The position numbers and the translations under genes are program-made. The notes under the pieces are model-generated. The model searched no databases. It worked only from the letters and a program-made list of their open reading frames with translations, and had not been told where the DNA came from. 64,000 nt of DNA, from the NCBI GenBank assembly GCA_002335055.1, contig DDCH01000009.1:1-64000 (forward strand), read 5' to 3'. Origin of the DNA: Sulfurimonas sp. UBA2011 (GTDB lineage: Bacteria > Campylobacterota > Campylobacteria > Campylobacterales > Sulfurimonadaceae). How positions within the stretch are numbered: position 1 is the stretch's first letter; every line of letters starts with the position of its first letter. Shown one piece after another: positions 10,238 to 17,829 of this stretch.

Positions 10238-10423
10238 TTATGCGATAGTATGTGCCACAAATTTTCCCTTATGAGACTGTGCAACAACATTTACCCTTAC
10301 TTTTATATCATTTTTATAAAATAGTTCTGTAGAAATAGCAGATGAATTTACTTGTTTGATAATCTCATCTACCGAGTGTAGTTTTAAAATATCTTCTGAA
10401 CAATCTATTATAAAATGGGGCAT
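10238..10423 (-). pseudogene. Truncated CHMI-like tautomerase (5-carboxymethyl-2-hydroxymuconate isomerase family)
   Basis: From an ATG at 10423 with AGGA seven bases upstream, the frame reads MPHFIIDCSEDI and continues for 61 codons. This is the start of the CHMI/HpaF tautomerase fold, including the Pro that becomes the catalytic N-terminus after Met removal. Family members are about 115-130 residues; here the second half is missing and the region after the stop does not resume the homology. An open frame extends upstream to 10543, but the MPH start is the family start. Probably non-functional. Confidence 0.55.
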
Positions 10424-10627
10424 AGTTTCCTGCTTCATGTGAGTTGTTTTGGTGCTAGCTAATGCTTTAGTTAAGCACAGTATATCAAATGAAAACAATA
10501 TATGATAAATCAAGGAAGAGTAAAGGAGTATTATTTGTCGCAAATAGCATTAAACAACATAAGCTTGCTTAAGTGAAAATGGCTATAAATAATAGTAGTA
10601 TTGCATTACTAAAGACTAGGAAGACTG

Positions 10628-10873
10628 ATGGCTTATTTCGTTTACATACTTAAATGCAGTGATGATACTTTGTACACGGGAATCACTACGGATTTAAAAC
10701 GGAGGGTAGATGAACATAACAACTCAGATAAGGGTGCTAAGTACACAAAACTTCGTCGTCCTGTTTCACTTATGTATAGTGAAACGAGTGAAGATAGAAG
10801 TTCTGCATCTAAACGCGAGTATGTCATCAAAAAACTAAATAGAAAAGCAAAACTGGAGCTTATAAATGTTTAA
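10628..10873 (+). CDS. GIY-YIG nuclease-domain protein (UPF0213/YhbQ-like)
   Basis: Small single-domain protein of the GIY-YIG superfamily. The YVYILKCSDDTLYTGITTD start carries the two-part motif (Y-V near residue 4, Y-T-G near residue 17), followed by the conserved Arg in DLKRRV and an Asn-rich HNN helix. Length (81) matches the YhbQ group. The biological role of these stand-alone domains is unclear; a DNA-repair role is commonly suggested. Overlaps the next gene by 8 nt. Confidence 0.8.
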   Translation: MAYFVYILKCSDDTLYTGITTDLKRRVDEHNNSDKGAKYTKLRRPVSLMYSETSEDRSSASKREYVIKKLNRKAKLELINV

Positions 10874-11315
10874 AATATATGTAGATGGTGATGCATTTCC
10901 AAACCTTCTAAAACCAATACTACTCAAACAAATTGAGCGTTTAGGTATAGAAACAATAGCCGTAGCAAACAAAAAAATAAGTCTCGGTAAAAGTAAATAT
11001 GTCTCATACATGATAGTGGAAGCCGGAGCAGATGAAGCAGACCATAAGATAGTGGAAATGGTAGAAGAGGGTGATATGGTGATAACTGCAGACATACCAC
11101 TAGCAGACAGAATCATAAGTAAAAATGCTCATGCGATTGACCATAGGGGTGAGTTGTATAGTGTTGATAATATCAAACAATATTTAGCGATGCGAAACTT
11201 GATGGAAAAAATTCGTGAGAGTGGAGAGATAACTAAGGGGCCTAAAGCTTTTGGAGTAAAAGATGTAGAATCTTTTGCAAATCAGCTCAATGCTTTTTTA
11301 GGCCGAAAATTCTAG
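10866..11315 (+). CDS. DUF188/UPF0178 family protein (YaiI/YqxD-like)
   Basis: Predicted PIN-fold-like protein of unknown function. The YVDGDAFP start with its acidic pair, the DMVITADIPLADR segment (about residue 75) and the HRGELY motif are diagnostic of the family. At 149 residues it is full length. Translation overlaps the GIY-YIG gene by 8 nt, suggesting a two-gene nucleic-acid-related operon. No experimental role is inferred. Confidence 0.82.
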   Translation: MFKIYVDGDAFPNLLKPILLKQIERLGIETIAVANKKISLGKSKYVSYMIVEAGADEADHKIVEMVEEGDMVITADIPLADRIISKNAHAIDHRGELYSVDNIKQYLAMRNLMEKIRESGEITKGPKAFGVKDVESFANQLNAFLGRKF

Positions 11316-11375
11316 AGTAGGAGTTTGCTGCTCCTCTCCTGACTTTGCATAATCTCTATTATAGTACTTAAATGA

Positions 11376-11381
11376 TATAAT
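11376..11381 (+). promoter_or_regulatory. -10 element upstream of the S4/exonuclease operon
   Basis: A perfect TATAAT lies 32 nt before the ATG at 11414, in an AT-rich gap that separates this operon from the DUF188 gene. Confidence 0.45.
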
Positions 11382-11413
11382 TTCTTTAATAAAAATATCA
11401 GGACAATAGTATA

Positions 11414-11635
11414 ATGATGCAATTTGAACTTAAAGACGAGTATATAGAACTTTTTAAACTTATAAAAGTACTAGATTTAGTAGACAGTGGTGCTCAAGCA
11501 AAAATGATAGTTTCAGATGGTTATGTTTTAAGAAATGGCGAACCAGAGTTACGTAAACGTGCAAAAATAGTTGCAGGCGATTATCTAGTCATCGGTGGTG
11601 ATGTAGAGATTGATGTAGTGGCTGGAAAAGAATAA
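11414..11635 (+). CDS. S4-domain RNA-binding protein (YbcJ-like)
   Basis: A 73-residue stand-alone S4 domain. The pattern LIKVLDLVDSGAQAKMIVSDG followed by VLRNGEPELRKRAKI is the classical S4 RNA-binding helix-turn motif; the YbcJ family binds structured RNA. AGGAC lies 9 nt before the ATG. A second in-frame Met at codon 2 is an equally possible start. Its TAA overlaps by one base the apparent ATT start of the exonuclease gene. Confidence 0.8.
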   Translation: MMQFELKDEYIELFKLIKVLDLVDSGAQAKMIVSDGYVLRNGEPELRKRAKIVAGDYLVIGGDVEIDVVAGKE

Positions 11636-12441
11636 TTAAAGCTCTTGAAATTATAGCAAACGAAAAACGATTAGCTCTAATTGAGAAGTTTGCTGGTAAA
11701 GAGACTATAGAAGAGTTAGATAAGGCTATATCTGAAGTCCTGGCTAATGGCTCTGATTCTCTTAAGCTGATAACAGAGTTTTTTGCACTACTTGACACAC
11801 CTAAATCAGATGAAGAAAATATTTTACCTGAGTACACAACAGGAAAGAGAAAAGTTAGTATCGTTAAAACTACACAAGAGTTAGAGTTGGCGATAAGGTC
11901 ACTTAAAAAGACAAAACTTATTGGTTTTGATAGTGAACAAAAACCTACCTTTAAAAAAGGTGAAAAAGCAAATAAAATTTCACTTATCCAACTCGCAAAT
12001 ACAGATGTATGTTACCTCGTCCAAGTACTACAAATAAAAGATATTAGCCCACTTTTAGACTTTATCAGAGATAGAAACTTTGTGAAAATAGGGATAAATT
12101 TAGTAGGTGATAAAAAAGCCCTCTATGATGAGTATAAAATCCATATGAAAGGCACACTAGACCTTGATGGTGTTTTAACAAAACTTACATCAAAAAACAG
12201 TATAGGTGCCAAAAAAGTAGCTAAAGTTTTCCTCAACAAAAACTTACTAAAATCAAAAAAAATGAGTGTATCTAACTGGGAAGCCAAGGAATTATCTTCA
12301 AACCAGATTAAGTATGCTGCAGAAGATGCTACTGTCGTATATGACACTATTTTACATCTTCTAAATGCATACCCATTTGTTCTAAAAGCAATGCCACAAT
12401 GGTTTGAAGTGAACTATAACAATGGTGAGTACGATACTTAA
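11635..12441 (+). CDS. DEDDy 3'-5' exonuclease domain protein (apparent ATT start)
   Basis: Exonuclease of the RNase D / WRN-like DEDDy group. Motifs: FDSE (exo I), GINLVGDKKAL (exo II region) and YAAED (exo III, Y-x3-D). The canonical TTG at 11887 would give only 184 residues, but coherent coding continues 84 codons upstream, as a helical N-terminal region, to an ATT at 11635-11637. That ATT overlaps the S4-gene stop as TAATT, exactly where TAATG would be expected, with GGAAAAG as a possible ribosome site. So either ATT is used, or the start was mutated and only the shorter form is made. Confidence 0.75.
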   Translation: MKALEIIANEKRLALIEKFAGKETIEELDKAISEVLANGSDSLKLITEFFALLDTPKSDEENILPEYTTGKRKVSIVKTTQELELAIRSLKKTKLIGFDSEQKPTFKKGEKANKISLIQLANTDVCYLVQVLQIKDISPLLDFIRDRNFVKIGINLVGDKKALYDEYKIHMKGTLDLDGVLTKLTSKNSIGAKKVAKVFLNKNLLKSKKMSVSNWEAKELSSNQIKYAAEDATVVYDTILHLLNAYPFVLKAMPQWFEVNYNNGEYDT

Positions 12442-12456
12442 TAGTGAAGTGTCGTT

Positions 12457-13164
12457 TTAGATAAAAAACGAACTAATCAGCCCAATAAGTCCACCAAAAA
12501 CACCACCCCAAACTACTAACCAGTCAAGATGCTCTTTTATGAGCTTTTGAACCATCTCTTTTACGAGTTCTGGTGTCAGTTCATTTAAACGCGAGTCGAT
12601 TACTGCCTCTATTGAGTTTAGCATATCATCGTTAAGTGAAGAGCTTTGTAGGTGCTTTTGCATAGTGTTATTAAATGCAGAAGAGTTTACAATTTTTATA
12701 ACAGCGGCTCTCATCTTAGTTGAAAATGGCTCTCTTAAGTTTTCTAAGGCAGCTTCTCCACCAAACATACCAAGCATACCACCAAATGATGACTCCATAA
12801 CAGTTTTAGAAAGAGCATCAAATGCAGGAGAAAAGTCTGTTTCTTCTATGATAGGTTCAAGGTTGATTTTTTGCTCTTCATTTGCAAAGAAGTTATCTAG
12901 TTGTTCTTTGGTGAAAAACTCACTCATCATAAGGTTTTTGATAGACTCTTTAAAGGCTTCAAAACGCAGAGGAATAACACCTGATCCATAAAGAAAAGGC
13001 ACTTTTTCAAAGAGCATATGAATAGCAAGTTGATTTGTAAGTGCACCTGAGAGGGCAAAGAGACCCGTAAAAAGTAGGGCATTATGTAACTCTAAAAGGA
13101 CAAACGAGAGTCCTATAAGAATGATGGCCGTGATGTTTGTAATAAGACTTTTGCTGATAGACAT
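12457..13164 (-). CDS. DUF445 family membrane protein
   Basis: Membrane protein of unknown function. Two N-terminal hydrophobic helices include the DUF445 hallmark GALTNQLAIHMLFEKVP (about residues 39-55), followed by a long helical domain and a final C-terminal membrane helix (VVWGGVFGGLIGLISSFFI). At 235 residues it is a short DUF445 version. Convergent with the exonuclease gene; a weak TCGTTTT/AAAACGA hairpin sits between them. Confidence 0.72.
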   Translation of the reverse strand: MSISKSLITNITAIILIGLSFVLLELHNALLFTGLFALSGALTNQLAIHMLFEKVPFLYGSGVIPLRFEAFKESIKNLMMSEFFTKEQLDNFFANEEQKINLEPIIEETDFSPAFDALSKTVMESSFGGMLGMFGGEAALENLREPFSTKMRAAVIKIVNSSAFNNTMQKHLQSSSLNDDMLNSIEAVIDSRLNELTPELVKEMVQKLIKEHLDWLVVWGGVFGGLIGLISSFFI

Positions 13165-13278
13165 AGTGACTCCGTAGTTAACTCAAATAACTTTTTTGTA
13201 AGTATATCAAAAGATTATTCACATAAAATTATACCAACATCTTCGAGTGTAGTAAGTAAATCAGAAGTATTTAACTTT

Positions 13279-14454
13279 TTATAATTGTCTAATATTTTCT
13301 TTTATTACTGTGTCAGACTTTGTAAGAAGCATTAACACTACACCTAAAAAGACTATAAATGCAGTGAGGTAAAGTGTTGTGTCAAAGTTACCAAAGTGGG
13401 CGATAAGTGCTACACTGTACAGTGGTGCGATGACTTGACCTATACCGTATGCAGCTGTCATTGAACCCATAAGTATAACGGGGTTATGTTTAGATATCTG
13501 TCCACCTATATTCATAAAAAGTGCGACAAGACCGATAAAAGTACTTCCATAAAGAGCGGCACTTAAAAGGTTTACATATATGTTTGTGCTCAGTGTTGGT
13601 AGCAGTATGCCTATGACTTGAAGTGAAAGTGCGAAGATAATGACATCTACACTATTAAATCTATGAGCTAAACGCATCCAGAGTATGGAGGATGGGACTC
13701 CCGCTATACCTACTATAAGCCATGCAAGATTTCCTTTTCCCTCTAGACCTTTTAGGGAGTTTACTATCTCTGGTAAAAAAGTACCTTGCACCACAAATCC
13801 TACTCCCTCAGTTAAGTAAGCAAGGATGAGTAAAATTACATAGGGCGAAAAAATAGACTTGTTACTCTCTTTTTGTAGGGCTGCTTTATGTACTTCTTTG
13901 TCAAATGATAAAATATGAAAGATATAAAAAGAAAAAATAAAGGCCATAAACGCGAGTACTAACCAAGCCTCTTCCCATGAGTTGTTCTCTACCACCATCT
14001 GTGATACTAACTCACTAGTAATGATGGCAAAACCAATACCACTAAAATGAATACCCATAGCCTTTGTTTTAAACTCTAGGTTTAACTTGAGCATAACTAA
14101 TGAAGCACCTACTAGAAGTATCATAGCAGAACCAAATCCAGCTAAAACACGGGAGACAATCCATAAAATTTCACTATGGGTAGTTCCTAGGATTAGTGCA
14201 GTTAATATACTCAAAATAATACCTAAACGGAAATAAAAAACTTTTTTTTGTATGTTTTTGAGTGAAACAGAAAAAAGTGCACCAGATAAATAACCAAAAA
14301 AGTTGAGTGAGGCTAAAATACCAGCCTGAGTGACAGAGAGATAATCTTGGAGCATTGATGGTAAAAGTGAAGTAAATGCGAAGCGTGCAACTCCAACACC
14401 AATGATAATAGAGAGAATACCTGCGAGAAGTATGTTTGCATTTGAGTTTTTATT
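13279..14454 (-). CDS. MFS transporter, YbfB/YjiJ family (start unclear)
   Basis: Major-facilitator carrier of the YbfB/YjiJ group. The only canonical start, ATG 14355, would remove the conserved first helix; coding for ILLAGILSIIIGVGVARFAF and the following LLPSML is intact upstream to about 14454. No ATG, GTG or TTG occurs in this frame between the stop at 14494-14496 and that helix. The gene may use an unusual start, be translated by coupling to the small upstream gene, or have lost its start. About 12 membrane segments; substrate unknown. Downstream of the stop a short frame to 13215 hints at another gene's tail. Confidence 0.7.
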   Translation of the reverse strand, partial: NKNSNANILLAGILSIIIGVGVARFAFTSLLPSMLQDYLSVTQAGILASLNFFGYLSGALFSVSLKNIQKKVFYFRLGIILSILTALILGTTHSEILWIVSRVLAGFGSAMILLVGASLVMLKLNLEFKTKAMGIHFSGIGFAIITSELVSQMVVENNSWEEAWLVLAFMAFIFSFYIFHILSFDKEVHKAALQKESNKSIFSPYVILLILAYLTEGVGFVVQGTFLPEIVNSLKGLEGKGNLAWLIVGIAGVPSSILWMRLAHRFNSVDVIIFALSLQVIGILLPTLSTNIYVNLLSAALYGSTFIGLVALFMNIGGQISKHNPVILMGSMTAAYGIGQVIAPLYSVALIAHFGNFDTTLYLTAFIVFLGVVLMLLTKSDTVIKENIRQL

Positions 14455-14575
14455 TAATAAGGAGAAGATAGAGTATACCCCAAAGTAAAAATATTAAAAA
14501 GCCTAAAATAGTAAAAACTATAATAAGCCTTAGTATAAAGTGGTATAAGAATTTTACAAAAGGAGGTATTTTCAT
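14450..14575 (-). CDS. Small single-helix membrane protein (41 aa)
   Basis: An ATG two bases after the rhodanese stop opens a 41-codon frame. It begins MKIPPFVKF, continues with a strongly hydrophobic 25-residue segment rich in Leu/Ile, and ends LLLIK. The composition is typical of a small inner-membrane protein. It sits tightly between the rhodanese gene and the MFS gene and overlaps the latter's apparent start, so the three probably form one operon. No homologue recognised; function unknown. Confidence 0.5.
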   Translation of the reverse strand: MKIPPFVKFLYHFILRLIIVFTILGFLIFLLWGILYLLLIK

Positions 14576-14577
14576 AA

Positions 14578-14976
14578 CTACTTTTTGTAAGGGTGAACTT
14601 TTATCTTAAGTCCCTTTATCGCATACTCCATACCACCTAAAATATTAGTAACATCATAGTTTAGTTTTTGTGACATCCAAGAAGCTATAATTGATGTTCT
14701 GCTGCCTGTACGGCAGATGATTGCAAAGGGTTTACTTGTGTCAACTTTAGCATTTAACTCTGTTAAAAAAGCATTAATGTCATATTTCCCTTTTTCGTCA
14801 TAAAACTCTATGGGTATTGCCTCTTTTAAAATACCTTCATTTTTCCACTCGCCAATGCTTCTTACATCCACGATAGGAAGGTCAGAGTTTAGCATTTCTT
14901 GTGTTAAGTACGAGTTTGTAAGTTCTGAAAAAAGTGAAGCAGATAAAAGCATTAATAATAAAATAATTTTTTTCAA
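14578..14976 (-). CDS. Periplasmic rhodanese-like protein
   Basis: Single rhodanese domain with an N-terminal signal peptide (MKKIILLLMLLSASLFS), so exported. DVRSIGEW near residue 37 and the active-site loop CRTGSR near residue 88 (catalytic Cys) are intact, followed by the NILGGM turn. Such proteins bind or transfer sulfane sulfur; periplasmic versions are common in sulfur-metabolising Campylobacterota. First gene of a likely operon with a small membrane peptide and an MFS carrier. Confidence 0.8.
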   Translation of the reverse strand: MKKIILLLMLLSASLFSELTNSYLTQEMLNSDLPIVDVRSIGEWKNEGILKEAIPIEFYDEKGKYDINAFLTELNAKVDTSKPFAIICRTGSRTSIIASWMSQKLNYDVTNILGGMEYAIKGLKIKVHPYKK

Positions 14977-15045
14977 TTTTTCTCCAAAATGTGTTAGAGT
15001 TTAGGTACTTGTTAAACCATAAGGAGTAATGCAAGTAAGCTCTTG

Positions 15046-15051
15046 TATAAT
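15046..15051 (+). promoter_or_regulatory. -10 element of the gene at 15081
   Basis: TATAAT, preceded by TTG, 29 nt upstream of the ATG, in the divergent gap facing the rhodanese gene. Confidence 0.4.
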
Positions 15052-15080
15052 TATATCAATAATATCTAAATAGGAATACA

Positions 15081-15455
15081 ATGGCAGCATCTGTAAAAGC
15101 GATAAACAATGCAAATAGACTCAGATACATAAGAGCATTAGAGCGTTTTCATAAGAGTATGATTTCATTTTTACTCAACACACCTGAGCTCACTCATAAA
15201 AGTCTTAACAAAAAAATAGACAACTCTTTAAAACTTCTCAAGCGTATTGATGAGATAGACCTATACAAGGGTGAGTTAAAAGACCTGCAAACTCTTGTGA
15301 AAAAAATGATAGGCTATAAAGACTGTGAAGATGATATAGATAGTATAAAAGAGGCTATTCTTTATGCTTCAAATCAGTTAGATAAGAGTAAAAATGCAAA
15401 ACGCTATAAAAAAGACAAACATGCTAACTCAATGTTTGATGACTGGGAAACATAA
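15081..15455 (+). CDS. Hypothetical helical protein, 124 aa
   Basis: No family recognised. The protein is almost entirely charged amphipathic helix, with repeated Leu/Ile spacing from residue 40 to 80 and a lysine-rich tail (KRYKKDKH) before a final FDDWE. No signal peptide or membrane segment. It has its own -10 element and AGGA before the ATG. Immediately downstream are the remains of a two-component system, so it may once have been part of that transcription unit. Confidence 0.55.
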   Translation: MAASVKAINNANRLRYIRALERFHKSMISFLLNTPELTHKSLNKKIDNSLKLLKRIDEIDLYKGELKDLQTLVKKMIGYKDCEDDIDSIKEAILYASNQLDKSKNAKRYKKDKHANSMFDDWET

Positions 15456-15461
15456 AATAAA

Positions 15462-15861
15462 ATGCTTAGACTCCTTCTTCTAGAAGATGATATCATCCTT
15501 GGTGATACTCTTTTTGAATTAAAAGTGCAATAGTCCTCACTAAGGTACTGCTTTTAGCACTTTTTGCCATTATTAGTTTTTTTCTCTCTAGTCGTGTACT
15601 GAGACCTATGCAAGAAGAAACAATGATAATAAACAAGAAGGACATGTCAAAGTATATACTAAAGGTAAAACACTTTATATACAAGATACTGGTGTAGGAA
15701 TACAAAAACTCCAAAATATTTTTAAAAGAAATTATACAGAGTAAATAAGTGGACATGGGATAGGGCTTGATATAGTTAAACAATTGTGTGATTTAATGGA
15801 TATAAATATTTCAGTCTCTTCTGTAGTAGGTGAAGGGACACTTATAGTTATAAGGTTTTAA
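15462..15861 (+). pseudogene. Two-component system remnant (response regulator start + histidine kinase end)
   Basis: An ATG at 15462 opens the unmistakable start of a response regulator (LLLLEDDIILGDTLFE), which stops at 15531-15533 after 23 codons. The following bases encode a kinase-like second membrane helix (LLALFAIISFFLSSRVLRPM) and then, in another frame, the end of a histidine kinase ATPase domain: YIQDTGVGI, then after an in-frame TAA, SGHGIGLDIVKQL and GEGTLIVIRF to a stop at 15859-15861. Receiver core, output domain and kinase sensor and dimerisation parts are gone. An internally deleted regulator-kinase operon. Confidence 0.8.
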
Positions 15862-15908
15862 AAACTATAAGTTATTATGTACTATGAACTCCTAGAGAAG
15901 GAGTCCAT

Positions 15909-16361
15909 TTATCCCATCTGTACAGAATCAATCTCGCCTTTAAATTCTTCAATAGAAAAAGTCACTTGATTCGCAACTGACTCAGGTGTATTTCTTCTGA
16001 GTGCTGAATCTCTTAAACGAATTTTACGTGTAGGTTTGTTGTAGTCACCTATGACATATGTTACCATGATGTAAGGATCGGAATGAATATCGCAGTTTGA
16101 AACTGTTGATTCAACATCAGGTATACAATAGTCAATTTCAATATCAGGATCCACCATTGATTTGTTAACAAGTTCTATAACTTGTTTAAGTCTGTCATTG
16201 AGGTCTTCTTTTGCTCCTTCAATTTCTGTTGGGTCATTTAGAAGTGCTAGAATTCTTTCTACTTTTTCTTTAATTTCCTTTTCGCCAACATTTATTGCAT
16301 CATCGGTATCATTGAGAAGTGTAACAACTTCTTCAAGTTTTTCTTTTATTACGCGGTCCAT
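15909..16361 (-). CDS. Hypothetical helical-repeat protein, paralogue 1
   Basis: 150 residues, no known family recognised. The N-terminal half holds three tandem units of about 30 residues built on I/V-KEKLEEVVTLLND (starting near residues 5, 28 and 57), predicted amphipathic helices. The C-terminal half has a conserved acidic YCIPD near residue 99, a Cys-Asp pair, and ends in an Ile/Val-Gln-Met-Gly tail. AGGAGAATTATT precedes the ATG, nearly identical to the leader of its neighbour. The second copy at 16501 shares the same architecture, so the pair arose by tandem duplication. Cytosolic; function unknown. Confidence 0.65.
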   Translation of the reverse strand: MDRVIKEKLEEVVTLLNDTDDAINVGEKEIKEKVERILALLNDPTEIEGAKEDLNDRLKQVIELVNKSMVDPDIEIDYCIPDVESTVSNCDIHSDPYIMVTYVIGDYNKPTRKIRLRDSALRRNTPESVANQVTFSIEEFKGEIDSVQMG

Positions 16362-16500
16362 AATAATTCTCCTAAAATAATTTAATTAGTTAAACATATA
16401 TATACTCTGTACTATATACCAGAACTGTAGAAAATCTAGTACTGGCTATAACAATTGTTACTTAGCCTAATCTTTATAGGGATAGGCTTTGTAAATATTT

Positions 16501-16944
16501 TTATCCCATTCTAATATCGTCAGCTTCTTCTTTGAAGACTTCGATAGCTTGAAGGATATGAAGTGTTAAGTCTGCAGGTGAACTTTGAAGAGCTGTTTTC
16601 CCTAAACTTACTTTACGGGTCCGTGTTGTGTACTGATCTTCGCTATAAGTCAGTAATATATGTGGTTCACCACCCATATCACAACTTGTTGCATCTGTTA
16701 CTAAATCAGGCATACAATATTCAACATCTACCTCAAGATCAATCATCGCTTTGTCAACAAGTGCTTTAATCTCTTTCATTCTGTTTCTTAGTGCAACTTT
16801 TTCATCAGCAAGTTTACCTGGGTTGGATAATAAAGATAAAACTTTTTCAAGTTTCTCTTTAACTTCTTTATCTAATACAACAGCCTCGGAGTCATTGAGA
16901 AGTGTTACCACTTCTTCCAGTCTCTCTTTAATTTCAGTTCTCAT
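16501..16944 (-). CDS. Hypothetical helical-repeat protein, paralogue 2
   Basis: 147 residues from the ATG at 16944, chosen because AGGAGAATCATT precedes it and the N-terminus (MRTEIKERLEEVVTLLND) aligns with paralogue 1; a longer frame to 17118 runs into unrelated remnant DNA. Again three helical repeats, then YCMPD, a CDMGGEPHILLTY strand and a terminal DIRMG. Divergence from paralogue 1 is substantial, but the motif order is the same. An imperfect hairpin (about 16458-16482) lies between the two genes. The first gene of a two-gene unit on the minus strand; function unknown. Confidence 0.65.
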   Translation of the reverse strand: MRTEIKERLEEVVTLLNDSEAVVLDKEVKEKLEKVLSLLSNPGKLADEKVALRNRMKEIKALVDKAMIDLEVDVEYCMPDLVTDATSCDMGGEPHILLTYSEDQYTTRTRKVSLGKTALQSSPADLTLHILQAIEVFKEEADDIRMG

Positions 16945-17101
16945 AATGATTCTCCTAAATTTAAAATAGCCAGTATAGAAATCTCTATCTGTGCTTGTCA
17001 CAATTCTATCATAAAAAAACTCAAAATACAGCAAAGAATTATAATAAATTCTAATTTTATATTTATATTCTAAAAGTATATTAGTTTGGAATTTTAAAAA
17101 A

Positions 17102-17269
17102 CTAAAAGTAATATCCATGTTTTATCATTGTGCTGATGGCATTAGTAAAAGGCTTTTTACTTTTTATACTTGTATTTAGGTAATCAATGACTCCAAGGTT
17201 AACAACGAGAGTATCTCTGACATCATACTGCCAGTTGTGACCAAAACATACTAAGAAGTACAGTCGCAT
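17102..17269 (-). pseudogene. Possible C-terminal remnant of an envelope protein
   Basis: A 55-codon frame with coding-like composition (GHNWQYDVRDTLVVNLGVIDYL, ending KHGYYF) stops just where the spurious upstream extension of the neighbouring gene begins. The alternating aromatic/hydrophobic pattern and the terminal Phe resemble the end of an outer-membrane barrel, but no family was recognised. The remaining bases from 17270 to 17411 show no intact frame. Best read as debris of a lost gene. Confidence 0.3.
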
Positions 17270-17411
17270 TGAGTGTGTCGTTTTACATGGAGTGCATTAC
17301 CCCAATTGCAGCTGTGTTCTGTAAGTATTAAGAGTATCTTAGTTGTAGTTGTTTTGGCTTGGTTAAACCCTGACTACTCTATGCCTACATATCTGTAGTT
17401 GGCTTTAAAGC

Positions 17412-17687
17412 TTAGCTTTCAGAAAATAGTATAAGCACTTTGCTTTTGTTTTTTTTTAGATTATTAGTGATGGATATCCCCATCTCTTTAAGTATTGGAT
17501 CAAGTGACATGATTGAATTATATGCACGTGACTTATAAAGAATATGATCAATTTTTGCAAGAACGATAAAGATACTATTTTCCATATTTAGTGCAAGTAG
17601 GTTGGCTAACTCTTCAACACTTGCATTATTTATAGCCATAGTGATTAGGTAGTTCATCTTCTTTTGGATACTCATGTTTTGAAACAT
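17412..17687 (-). pseudogene. Chemoreceptor remnant: MCP N-terminus joined to CZB domain fragment
   Basis: The 91-residue frame starts with MFQNMSIQKKMNYLI, the typical cytoplasmic start and first membrane entry of Campylobacterota chemoreceptors. It then switches directly to LAKIDHILYKSRAYNSIM, the first helix of a chemoreceptor zinc-binding (CZB) domain normally found at the far C-terminus. Ligand-binding, HAMP and signalling domains, and the C-terminal His/Cys zinc ligands of CZB, are missing. This looks like a large in-frame deletion. A short protein could still be made but cannot signal as a receptor. Confidence 0.6.
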
Positions 17688-17829
17688 ATAAATTTCTTAG
17701 GGTATGGATTGAATTCTCTAAATTAAAATTATAAGCTTTATGTAAGGTCTGTTTTCTTAAATGATAGAGACAAAGCATAACAACATTGTGATACAATATA
17801 TGATATTTAATTTATTTAGGAATACCATT

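Noticed and set aside
10424..10543. Upstream extension of the tautomerase-like frame to 10543
   Set aside because: CHMI-family proteins begin at MP, the ATG at 10423 has a good ribosome site, and the extension has no similarity.
13215..13298. Gene tail after the MFS gene on the minus strand (LNTSDLLTTLEDVGIILCE)
   Set aside because: Only about 28 codons overlapping the MFS 3' end, no recognisable family; could be chance, so not listed as a feature.
16458..16482. Hairpin between the two helical-repeat genes as a terminator
   Set aside because: The imperfect stem has no T-tract on the strand of transcription, so termination is not supported.
16945..17118. N-terminal extension of helical-repeat paralogue 2
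   Set aside because: The ATG at 16944 has the shared AGGAGAAT leader and aligns with paralogue 1; the extension is AT-rich promoter and remnant DNA.
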